NCBI RefSeq assembly: GCF_022267515.1
Contig: NZ_JAKFGB010000014.1
Coordinates: forward strand, 372,001-436,000
From: Rubinisphaera margarita
Lineage (GTDB): Bacteria > Planctomycetota > Planctomycetia > Planctomycetales > Planctomycetaceae
Direction: 5' to 3'
Length of the DNA stretch: 64,000 nucleotides
The notes under the pieces were generated by a model, which was given only the letters and a program-made list of their open reading frames with translations, was not told the origin of the DNA and searched no databases. The position numbers were made by a program, and so were the translations under genes. Positions 45,171 through 52,539 of the stretch are shown here, piece after piece. How positions within the stretch are numbered: the first letter of the stretch is position 1; every line of letters starts with the position of its first letter.

Positions 45171-45202
45171 GCCGGCTGCGGGTTCATTTGCCCGCAGCCG
45201 GC
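45171..45202 (+). terminator. Perfect hairpin after the third DUF1559 gene
   Basis: GCCGGCTGCGGG (45171-45182) pairs exactly with CCCGCAGCCGGC (45191-45202) around an 8-base loop. Only a short ATTCCTAT follows, so it is a strong stem with a poor T tract. Confidence 0.65.
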
Positions 45203-45312
45203 ATTCCTATCTGAGTGAGTATCATCAGGCAGAGCCGCATTGTCAGTGGTCCTGATCCTTGTGGCCTGCCTTCCCTTGCCGTTCAGGCATCAGTGAACAG
45301 GTTGCACATCCT

Positions 45313-45747
45313 ATGACGAAGACTTCGCTGCGAATTTGCTCTCTTGTTATCCCGGTTTTTGCCCTCGGTCTCCTCACGGGTTGCGGCGGCGACTCCGGTC
45401 CGAGTCGCGTGCCCGTTTCCGGGAAAATTACGGTCGACGGCAATCCGATTGAGCTGGCTCAAATCGAGTTCCGCCCGAACGTCGGCAAGGGAGACATCAC
45501 CAATGCTCCAACCGCTTTCGGGTATGTGAAGAACGGGGAGTATTCGATCCCGGAAGTAACCGGTGCGATTGTTGGCGAGCACGATGTTACCGTCCGGGTC
45601 GTGGAGCCGAGCGAAGAAGAAGAGGATGAGGAAACCGTGGTGGGTGAGTTTCGGACGACCGCCACCGTCCAGAAAGACGGCGAGCATGTTCACAACTTCG
45701 ACTTCACCCAGGGAGAAATCGTTCGTCCTGAAGATGAAGAGAACTAA
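45313..45747 (+). CDS. Small lipoprotein, carboxypeptidase-regulatory-like
   Basis: The 144-residue protein has a lipoprotein signal peptide with lipobox LLTGC. The mature domain begins with VPVSGKITVDGNPIELAQIEF, a pattern common in small planctomycete lipoproteins that resembles one carboxypeptidase-regulatory-like beta-sandwich. An acidic loop (SEEEEDEE) is notable. The function is unknown. It stands 150 bases after the third DUF1559 gene on the same strand; such lipoproteins often accompany DUF1559 genes in this phylum. Confidence 0.82.
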   Translation: MTKTSLRICSLVIPVFALGLLTGCGGDSGPSRVPVSGKITVDGNPIELAQIEFRPNVGKGDITNAPTAFGYVKNGEYSIPEVTGAIVGEHDVTVRVVEPSEEEEDEETVVGEFRTTATVQKDGEHVHNFDFTQGEIVRPEDEEN

Positions 45748-45911
45748 TCGAGGCGACGTCATCCCGTGCTGGCAGCGTGGTTTGCCGGGCGGTGCAGCGA
45801 TCGGTGTTAGAGTCTGCCGATTTTCTCCAGGTTGACTCAGACAAGGGTGAAGACCTTCACTCGTCGCGACGATAATCAACGTAAGTGGTTCCCAGCTTAC
45901 AGGTTATCGCC

Positions 45912-46502
45912 ATGCGCACTCTATCCAGTCTTCATCTCTTCGCGACTCTTCTGATTCTGGCTGCATTGCCGGGCTGTACTGGTCTGCGCGGGTTCCCCAG
46001 TCTGATTTACCTCAATGCCGATACGAACAGCTACTCCCGGCCGAGCCTGATCTTTGAACGGATCGGCCATGACAGTTCGCCTCCGGCGTCTACGGCCTAC
46101 TTTGGCTGGCTGCATGGTCCGGCATCGATGACGCCGGCTCCTTCGGAGTATCAGACGGCTTCTTCGCAAGTGACGCCGAATCACGCGACCGTGAATTCCC
46201 AGCCGATGGGTGTCCGCGAGTCGCTGAGACCGATGTCCGAGCCGGGATCTGTCGAGAGACCGATCGCGCCAGCCCCGCCGGCGGCGCCTATTGAGATTAT
46301 CGTGCCCCCAGAGCTTGCTCCTCCGCCGGTTCAGTTTCCGCGGCAGGTGCCGCTTCCCGGTGCCCCGGCTGAGACGGAATCGCGACAGGAACTGCCTTTC
46401 GACGCCCCGTCCGCGTCCATTCAGCGCTCGACCGTGGTGCAACCTGCGGGGTATGGCCGTCCGAGCCTGCCGAGTTCACGAGTTCTGTTTGCCCGGCCGT
46501 AG
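45912..46502 (+). CDS. Proline-rich putative lipoprotein of unknown function
   Basis: I do not recognise this 196-residue protein. It has a signal peptide ending in a lipobox-like LAALPGC. The remainder is low in structure: a Ser/Tyr-rich start (NADTNSYSRPSLIFERIG), then a Pro/Ala/Glu-rich middle (PIAPAPPAAPIEIIVPPELA). It may be a flexible envelope linker. ATG 45912 is chosen because the signal peptide begins there, though no strong ribosome-binding site precedes it. Confidence 0.6.
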   Translation: MRTLSSLHLFATLLILAALPGCTGLRGFPSLIYLNADTNSYSRPSLIFERIGHDSSPPASTAYFGWLHGPASMTPAPSEYQTASSQVTPNHATVNSQPMGVRESLRPMSEPGSVERPIAPAPPAAPIEIIVPPELAPPPVQFPRQVPLPGAPAETESRQELPFDAPSASIQRSTVVQPAGYGRPSLPSSRVLFARP

Positions 46503-46656
46503 TGGGAGCTTCGCGGTCATGGTGTGCCGTAAAGTCCTTAATCATATGGGCTTGCTTCATGCGGAACGGCCGAGTCCGACTCTCTGTTCGACGCTTCGAC
46601 CGACGTGCTACACTGCGCGGGGAAGTGTTGCATAGCGGTTCATAGGGAGCGGTTCG

Positions 46657-47679
46657 ATTCACAAGAATAAATGGGTCCATCTGGCGGTTGGGTTCTCCAT
46701 CACGATCGCCTGTCTGGCGTGGGCGGTGCGAGATGTCGACTGGACGGAAGTCGGACGACAGTTTTCGAACGCCCGTTATGAAACGATCCCTCTTTACCTG
46801 ATCGCTCTGGCGGCGTTCTATGTGCTCAAGGCGATCCGCTGGAAATGGATCCTGTTGCCGCTCAAGGATGTGCCGGCCCGCCGGGCCGCCGGGCCGATGA
46901 TGATCGGCTTCATGGGCAACAACGTTCTGCCCGCCCGTCTGGGCGAACTGATCCGCGTGTTCATGCTCAGCAGGCAGGAGAAGATTCCGGCTGCGGCCGT
47001 GTTCTCCAGTGTGGCGATTGAACGCGTGCTCGATCTCCTCGCGGTTCTGTCTCTGGTTGGTCTGGGCATGATTACCGTGCAGAACCTTCCCCCAGTCTTT
47101 GTGGAGCGCTTCTTCTATATTGGACTTGTCGCGATCGCGATGGTCGTGGTGTTGATTCTGGCCGTGATCTGGATCGAACGAGCCGTCCGACTGGCTCGCT
47201 GGCTGATCGAACATTTGCCGCTGGGATCCGAACTTAAGCACAAGCTGACCGAACTTGTCGTCGCGGCGGCGGAAGGAACCGGGGTGTTGCGACGGGGCCG
47301 TCTGCTTGCCCTTCTGATGCTGAATTCTTTCGTTCAGTGGAGCCTGAACTGCGTCCTCATCCTGATCTCGCTCTGGAGTTTCGGGGTCGAAGTCCCCTTC
47401 CCGGCCACCTTGATTCTGCTGGGCGTGCTTGTATTTGCCGTCACTATTCCGACCTCGCCCGGCTTTTTCGGAGCCATTCAGGTCGCCTTCGTCGAGACGC
47501 TGAAGATCTTCGATGTCTCGGCGAACGCGGCCTTTGCGGCTTCGATTTATTACCACCTGCTGCAGTATGTTGTGGTGACCGCGATCGGTTTCTGGTACCT
47601 CGGCCGCTCCGGTTTCTCGCTGGAACGCCTTCAGGACGAAGCCGAACATGTTGATGAAGAGATCGAAGCCACCGCCTGA
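46657..47679 (+). CDS. YbhN/LPG-synthase-TM-type flippase-like protein, probable AUU start
   Basis: The protein has about 340 residues and some eight membrane helices, in the UPF0104/AglD group that includes the flippase half of MprF. Motifs are GNNVLPARLGELIR and SPGFFGAIQVAFVE. The first ordinary start in frame is GTG at 46726, but this loses a hydrophobic helix (HLAVGFSITIACLAWAV) that is open in frame and matches the first helix of the paralogue at 48344, where the helix also precedes an IDW motif. The frame opens at 46636 with no ATG, GTG or TTG. ATT at 46657 has AGGGAG 7 bases upstream, so I start there. Confidence 0.78.
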   Translation: MHKNKWVHLAVGFSITIACLAWAVRDVDWTEVGRQFSNARYETIPLYLIALAAFYVLKAIRWKWILLPLKDVPARRAAGPMMIGFMGNNVLPARLGELIRVFMLSRQEKIPAAAVFSSVAIERVLDLLAVLSLVGLGMITVQNLPPVFVERFFYIGLVAIAMVVVLILAVIWIERAVRLARWLIEHLPLGSELKHKLTELVVAAAEGTGVLRRGRLLALLMLNSFVQWSLNCVLILISLWSFGVEVPFPATLILLGVLVFAVTIPTSPGFFGAIQVAFVETLKIFDVSANAAFAASIYYHLLQYVVVTAIGFWYLGRSGFSLERLQDEAEHVDEEIEATA

Positions 47680-47811
47680 TTCGGGGCGGTGCGAGCCGTT
47701 ATTGACCGATTTTCCCGGAAAATATACAGTCCGCGCAGTGCTTCGGACGGCGATCGGGTCAACAGCAACGTTGCGGGCCCGCAGCCGAATTCAGGATGAG
47801 AGCGGCGCTCC

Positions 47812-48315
47812 ATGAGTTACGGTGACGATTCTACGATGACTCCGATGACGGCTCGCAGTCGCGGCTGGCCGTGTCTGCGGCAGTTCTGCGTCTTTATGGA
47901 GAACCGCGTCGGGCGTCTGCACGAGTTGTTTCAGGTGCTGGAACGCAATGAACTTCGCGTCATCGCGATGAGCGTGGTCGACTCGGCGGATTTTTCAACC
48001 CTCCGCCTGATGGTCGACGATGCCGACCGGGCCCGGGAACTGTTCAAGCTCTCGAATTTCACCTGGTTCGAGAACAATGTCGTCGGCGTCTGCCTGCCGG
48101 ACGATCCGCAGCCGATGGTTCGCGTCTGCCTGGCTCTGATGCAGGCCGAGCTCAATATTCAGTACACCTATCCTCTGATCTACCGGCGTGGTGGACGCGG
48201 AGCGATTGCCATTTCCGTCGATGATGTCGACATCGCCATGCAGATTCTGCGGGATCGCGGTCTGGAGATTATCACGGAAGACGATCTGAGGGACGACGAC
48301 CATTACTTCTGTTGA
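47812..48315 (+). CDS. Double ACT-domain protein
   Basis: The 167-residue protein consists of two ACT folds in a row, with no catalytic domain. The first is CVFMENRVGRLHELFQVLERNELRV through LRLMVDDADRARELF. The second is GVCLPDDPQPMVRVCLALMQAELNI through AISVDDVDIAMQIL. ACT domains bind amino acids or similar small ligands and regulate enzymes. Its lone-domain form and its place between two flippase-like membrane genes are the only hints to its job. An in-frame ATG at 47836 is an alternative start. Confidence 0.85.
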   Translation: MSYGDDSTMTPMTARSRGWPCLRQFCVFMENRVGRLHELFQVLERNELRVIAMSVVDSADFSTLRLMVDDADRARELFKLSNFTWFENNVVGVCLPDDPQPMVRVCLALMQAELNIQYTYPLIYRRGGRGAIAISVDDVDIAMQILRDRGLEIITEDDLRDDDHYFC

Positions 48316-48343
48316 TCCCGATTCGTCCGCCGGCCGGCCGAAC

Positions 48344-49354
48344 ATGCGGCGCCTCGCGATTGCTCTACTGAAGTGGAGCCTGTTCATCGTTGTGATGATC
48401 TTCGTGGTCCGCTACGGCTATCGTCAGACGCAGCAAATCGACTGGCGGTCGATCTCGTGGTCGCCGGGCTGGTTGATTCTCGCTGTGATCGTCTACTTCC
48501 TCGGGTGGATCCCGGCGGCCTGGGTCTGGGGCGAACTGATGCGCTCGGCCGGGGCCTCGATTGATTCCTATTCGCTGCTCCGGGCTCACTTCTGCGGACA
48601 CATCGGGAAGTATGTGCCGGGCAAAGCGCTGGCTCTGGTGATTCGAGCCGCCCTGGTTCGCGAGTTCAATATCGGGATGGGTCTGGCCGCGATGATGGCG
48701 ACTGTCGAAACCCTCTTCACGATGTCGACCGGGATGCTGCTGACCGTGGTTCTGTTGCCGGTCGTACTCGGGACCGCCAGTCCTCAGTTGATTGCCGAAG
48801 CGCCGCCGCAACTGGCGCCGATCTTTCAGGCTCCTTCGTGGCAGCGCTGGCTCGCTGCGGGAGTTGTCGTGATTGTTGCCGCGGCTCTGATTCCTGTCTT
48901 CTCGAGACTGCTGGCACTGGCGGCAAAGAAGCTCTCGGGAAAATCTTCGAACGGATCTCAACCGCCGGAACTGCGTCTGCCATTCAAGACCGTGCTTCTG
49001 TGGGGGATTGTGATCGGCATCGGCTGGCTGCTGAATGGGCTGTCGCTCGGTCTGGTCCTCAAGGGCATCGGCATCAATCCTGATCTCACCAATCAGCCCC
49101 TGCTGTGGACCTGTGCGGTCGCGGGGGCAACTTCGCTCGGCTTCTGGGTGCTGTTCGCTCCCGGCGGCCTCGGCGTTCGCGAAGCCATTCTGGTCGGTCT
49201 ACTCCAGTTGTCTCCGCAGATTGACACCTCAATCGCCGTCCTGGCATCGGTCCTGCTGCGACTGGTCTCTTTCGGTAGCGAAGTCGTGTTCGCTCTGTTG
49301 CTGTATGCCGTGCCGCGACGACGAATCATCGCTCCAGAGGAATCGGCAGAGTAG
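48344..49354 (+). CDS. YbhN/LPG-synthase-TM-type flippase-like protein (second)
   Basis: The 336-residue protein has about eight membrane helices and the same family layout as the gene at 46657: a first helix, then QIDW, then HIGKYVPGKALALVIRAALV and FAPGGLGVREAILVGLLQL near the end. Related proteins move lipids or lipid-linked sugars across the membrane. It starts 28 bases after the ACT gene, so the flippase-ACT-flippase set may be one operon. It converges with hemL, 13 bases away. Confidence 0.85.
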   Translation: MRRLAIALLKWSLFIVVMIFVVRYGYRQTQQIDWRSISWSPGWLILAVIVYFLGWIPAAWVWGELMRSAGASIDSYSLLRAHFCGHIGKYVPGKALALVIRAALVREFNIGMGLAAMMATVETLFTMSTGMLLTVVLLPVVLGTASPQLIAEAPPQLAPIFQAPSWQRWLAAGVVVIVAAALIPVFSRLLALAAKKLSGKSSNGSQPPELRLPFKTVLLWGIVIGIGWLLNGLSLGLVLKGIGINPDLTNQPLLWTCAVAGATSLGFWVLFAPGGLGVREAILVGLLQLSPQIDTSIAVLASVLLRLVSFGSEVVFALLLYAVPRRRIIAPEESAE

Positions 49355-49367
49355 CTCCGTTTGGCTG

Positions 49368-50657
49368 TTAGTCGGCGATTTCTTTCAGCACCTCGGTCGC
49401 GGCGTCGATTGTGGCGTCGAGATCTTCATCCGTGTGGGCGGCTGAGATGAAGAGGGCTTCGTACTGGCTGCAGGGGAAGTAGATGCCCCGGTCGAGCAGG
49501 CCGTGGAAGAAGCGGGCGAAACGCTTCGTGTCGTTCTGACTGGAGATCGAATAGTTCTTTACCGGCTGGTCGTTGAAGAACAGCGTCATCATGCTGCCGA
49601 CGCGGGCGAGTTGATGCGGGATCCCGGCAGCTTCCGCGGCGGCCTTCAGTCCGGCTTCCAGTTTCGCGCCCGCCTCATCGAGCCGCGGATACGGATCGAG
49701 TTCCTTGAGCAGTTGCAGGGTCGTGAGTCCAGCCGCCATAGCAACGGGATTTCCGGACAGTGTCCCGGCCTGATACACGGGCCCTTCTGGCGAGACGCGG
49801 CTCATGATTTCGTTCTTGCCGCCGTAAGCACCGACAGGCATGCCGCCGCCGATGATTTTCCCCATCGCGGTGAGATCCGGCGTGATGCCGAACAGAGTCT
49901 GAGCGCCGCCGAAAGCAACGCGGAAACCGGTCATCACTTCGTCGAAGATCAGAACCGTTCCATTGTCGTCACAAAGTCGGCGCAGCGTCTGCAGAAACTC
50001 CTGATCAGGAACGACGGTTCCCATGTTGCCGACGACCGGTTCGAGAATCACACAGGCGATTTCGGAGCCGTACTTCTGGAAGGTCTCTTCGAGCTGCTGG
50101 CAGTCGTTGTACTCAACCGAGAGCGTGTCTTTGGTGCAGCCTTCAGGAATGCCGGGGCTCGATGGCGTGCCGAGTGTGAGTGCTCCGCTGCCGGCCTGAA
50201 CGAGCAGGCTGTCGACATGGCCGTGATAACAGCCGGCGAATTTGACGATGCGATCCCGTCCGGTGTAGCCGCGAGCGACACGAATGGCCGACATCGTCGC
50301 TTCGGTACCGGAGTTGACCATGCGGACCTTTTCCAGCGAAGGCACGGCTTCACAGAGAAACTCCGCCATATCGGTCTCAGCGGCAGTCGGAGCACCGAAG
50401 CTGGTCCCCTTCTCCAGAGCAGCGGCGATCGCTTCGGTGACTTTGGGATGTCGATGGCCGAGGATCTGCGGCCCCCAGGAGCCGATGTAATCGATGTAGC
50501 GGTTGCCATCGAGATCGTACAGGTACGCGCCCTGGGCGCGGTCGATGACTACGGGATCGCCGCCGACGGCTCCGAAGGCGCGAGCGGGACTGTTGACTCC
50601 ACCCGGGATGACTTTGCGGGCCCGTTCGATCTGCTGCTGACTGGCGGTACGTTTCAT
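49368..50657 (-). CDS. hemL: Glutamate-1-semialdehyde 2,1-aminomutase
   Basis: HemL converts glutamate-1-semialdehyde to 5-aminolevulinate in C5 haem synthesis. The 429-residue protein has the class III aminotransferase signature LIFDEVMTGFRVAFGGAQ and the PLP-lysine motif TAMGKIIGGGMPVGAYGG. The GSA-AM landmarks PGGVNSPARAF and WGPQILGHRHP are also present. It is full length. The gene may end an operon with the isomerase gene 100 bases upstream on the same strand. No other hem gene is in the window. Confidence 0.97.
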   Translation of the reverse strand: MKRTASQQQIERARKVIPGGVNSPARAFGAVGGDPVVIDRAQGAYLYDLDGNRYIDYIGSWGPQILGHRHPKVTEAIAAALEKGTSFGAPTAAETDMAEFLCEAVPSLEKVRMVNSGTEATMSAIRVARGYTGRDRIVKFAGCYHGHVDSLLVQAGSGALTLGTPSSPGIPEGCTKDTLSVEYNDCQQLEETFQKYGSEIACVILEPVVGNMGTVVPDQEFLQTLRRLCDDNGTVLIFDEVMTGFRVAFGGAQTLFGITPDLTAMGKIIGGGMPVGAYGGKNEIMSRVSPEGPVYQAGTLSGNPVAMAAGLTTLQLLKELDPYPRLDEAGAKLEAGLKAAAEAAGIPHQLARVGSMMTLFFNDQPVKNYSISSQNDTKRFARFFHGLLDRGIYFPCSQYEALFISAAHTDEDLDATIDAATEVLKEIAD

Positions 50658-50757
50658 GGGGTGTCCTGACTGGTGTTCTTTGCCGGCGGCTCGTTGAAAG
50701 AGGGCCGCGATTCCTGATTCGGTGCGGCAGGCGGGAGCCTGCTTGTGGTTGTATTCG

Positions 50758-51459
50758 TTACGACTTCTGGCGGGTGGCCCACCAGCGTTCGAAGAGGAGG
50801 ACGTCCATCTTCAGGTCTTCGAGCGTCTGGTACTGTGCGTTGATTTCGCTCACCATGAAGTGGGCGTACTTCTTCTTGTGCAGAAGGTTCCAGATCTCGA
50901 ACATCAGTTCGCGGGAACAGTACATCGGCCGATGTTCGTCGTGCCCAGGAACATAACCGGGCAGGTGGATGTGATTCAACTTGTCGGGGTACTTCTCGAG
51001 AATGCGCGAGACGAGGTCGATCACCTTTTCTCGTGGCCCGTCCTTCAGTGTGAACTTCCACAGATGTTCGATGTCGAGGTTCAGCCCGGGGTTCTTCTCG
51101 GCCCAGTCCCAGATCTGCTTCTCATCGAGATAGTGATTCTCGACAGCCAGGCGGATCTCGGGATGCAGAGTTTTCAGTGTCGCTCCCCACTGGTCAATCA
51201 TCGGCTGGTGAATGACCATCGTGCGGCAGCCGAGCTGGCGATAGAGTTCAACCGCTGCAGCCACGGTCTTCTCCGTCACCTTTTTATTGGGGAAGTGGGG
51301 CACGTACTCGAAAGGAAAATCGTGCGCGTTCGCGATGATCTTCTTGACGTTCTCCAGCAGATCGGCCGACAGGTAGAACTCGGCGAAACGGAAGCCGGCT
51401 CGCCAGGCGAGTTCGAAGGCAGGCGTTTCCGGGGCGAACTTGGTCGCAATTTTCAGCAT
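50758..51459 (-). CDS. Xylose-isomerase-like TIM-barrel protein
   Basis: The 233-residue protein belongs to the sugar phosphate isomerase/epimerase superfamily. It is shorter than usual, probably with reduced loops. Candidate metal ligands are Glu in LAVENHY, Asp and Glu/His in LNLDIEHLWKF, His in LNHIHLPGY and Glu in FMVSEINAQ. The substrate is unknown. It lies 121 bases downstream of mfnB and 100 bases upstream of hemL, all on the minus strand. Confidence 0.8.
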   Translation of the reverse strand: MLKIATKFAPETPAFELAWRAGFRFAEFYLSADLLENVKKIIANAHDFPFEYVPHFPNKKVTEKTVAAAVELYRQLGCRTMVIHQPMIDQWGATLKTLHPEIRLAVENHYLDEKQIWDWAEKNPGLNLDIEHLWKFTLKDGPREKVIDLVSRILEKYPDKLNHIHLPGYVPGHDEHRPMYCSRELMFEIWNLLHKKKYAHFMVSEINAQYQTLEDLKMDVLLFERWWATRQKS

Positions 51460-51580
51460 GAAAGGTCTCTCTTTCCTCAGTGGAAAGTGGCGTACAGGGG
51501 GCCTTCCGCATTATGGCGACTGATCCTCATCGTGCAACGAGGGCCGGTCGGTCAGTCTGTCGCGGCCACGGATCTCGGCT

Positions 51581-52297
51581 TCACGCATGCGGCCGCAGGA
51601 CGTTCCGGAGTTGCTCGACGAGAGCTTTCTGAACCGTCCCGGAACGATCGTGATTGCCGCACGCGGCCGACCGCACTCCGAACAGATCGGGCCGCACGCC
51701 GGCCTTCAACAGAGACTCCATCGCGCCTTGCGACAGCGAACCGGCGAGGCCAATGCGAATCGCCGACTCTCGACAGAGTTCAACGAGATCCCGGAGTTGA
51801 TTCACCGGCAGGCTGTCGAGCAGGGACCGTCCCGCTTTCTCGGCTGTATCCACCATCAATCCGTCGTAGCCGATGTTCCGCAATGAGACGATTTGGGGGA
51901 AAGCCTTCGACAGCAATGGACGATCGGCGTAGAGTGCGGCAATCCAGCGAGGGCGACTGATTCCGGCCTGATCAAAACGTTGCCTGAGACGCCGGAGCGC
52001 TTCTTCCCATTCGGCGGGATCCTCAAGTGTCCCCGGGCCAACCTTCAGATAATCGCAACTGTTGAGCAATGCAGGGATCGGGCGCTCAGCGGGCCATTCA
52101 TCAAGCTCTCCCAATGCCACGCTGAGCCGGCGGAGGCGGGACGAGCCGAGGTGTTTCGCGATTGACACGATCACATCAACGCATGCCATTCCGAGAGGGC
52201 CGTTCGCCGGTTCTTTGATGTCCACGATGCTGCAACCGCCGTCCAGTGCGGAAGTTGCTTCAGGGACATTTCGGACACTGATTAGCAGTTCTGGCAT
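51581..52297 (-). CDS. mfnB: (5-formylfuran-3-yl)methyl phosphate synthase MfnB-like
   Basis: MfnB makes the furan precursor of methanofuran from two glyceraldehyde-3-phosphates. The protein has about 238 residues in a DUF556 (MfnB) TIM barrel. LLISVRNVPEATSALDGGCS and IVDIKEPANGPLG open the barrel. The three lysines known in MfnB are at matching places, K30 in DIKEP, K87 in YLKVGP and K156 in DTAEKAGRSLLD (numbers from TTG 52303). ATG 52297 is preferred over that TTG, though neither has a good Shine-Dalgarno. Planctomycetes use H4MPT/methanofuran-type C1 chemistry, and an MfnD-like gene lies at 25589. It is divergent from typA. Confidence 0.85.
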   Translation of the reverse strand: MPELLISVRNVPEATSALDGGCSIVDIKEPANGPLGMACVDVIVSIAKHLGSSRLRRLSVALGELDEWPAERPIPALLNSCDYLKVGPGTLEDPAEWEEALRRLRQRFDQAGISRPRWIAALYADRPLLSKAFPQIVSLRNIGYDGLMVDTAEKAGRSLLDSLPVNQLRDLVELCRESAIRIGLAGSLSQGAMESLLKAGVRPDLFGVRSAACGNHDRSGTVQKALVEQLRNVLRPHA

Positions 52298-52539
52298 CAG
52301 CAAACTTTGATAAAGAGCAGAGAACTCGCGGAATTCCGGACGGAAACTGCAAAACTGATCGTGATGTTTTCCGGAATGCCCTTATAATCCCCGCGTCTGC
52401 CGACCTGCAAACGTCAGTCATTACGAGCAGGGAGAGCGTCGTCCAGTTGACGGTCGGCGACAATGCTTCGCCCGTTTCGCGCGAAACGGCACTACCCCGC
52501 GGCTTGATGCCGCCCAACCTCCGACGAGTTCCTACACAA
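52298..52539 (+). promoter_or_regulatory. Leader of typA with TATAAT box and a parS-like palindrome
   Basis: A consensus TATAAT lies at 52383-52388, but no good -35 box at 16-18 bases is seen. The leader contains CGTTTCGCGCGAAACG (52473-52488), an exact 16-base palindrome. It matches the ParB site parS consensus TGTTTCACGTGAAACA at 12 of 16 places; the differences are two symmetric pairs. As RNA it would be a tight 8-bp stem without a loop. In-frame codons from 52447 could extend TypA, but without family likeness. Confidence 0.45.

Noticed and set aside
46650..46670. GGTTCGATTC, resembling a tRNA T-arm
   Set aside because: No acceptor, D or anticodon stems can be folded around it, and it lies at the start of a membrane protein gene.
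46297..47649. A 450-codon minus frame, very rich in Arg/Gln/His
   Set aside because: It is opposite the flippase gene and the proline-rich lipoprotein and has shadow-like composition.
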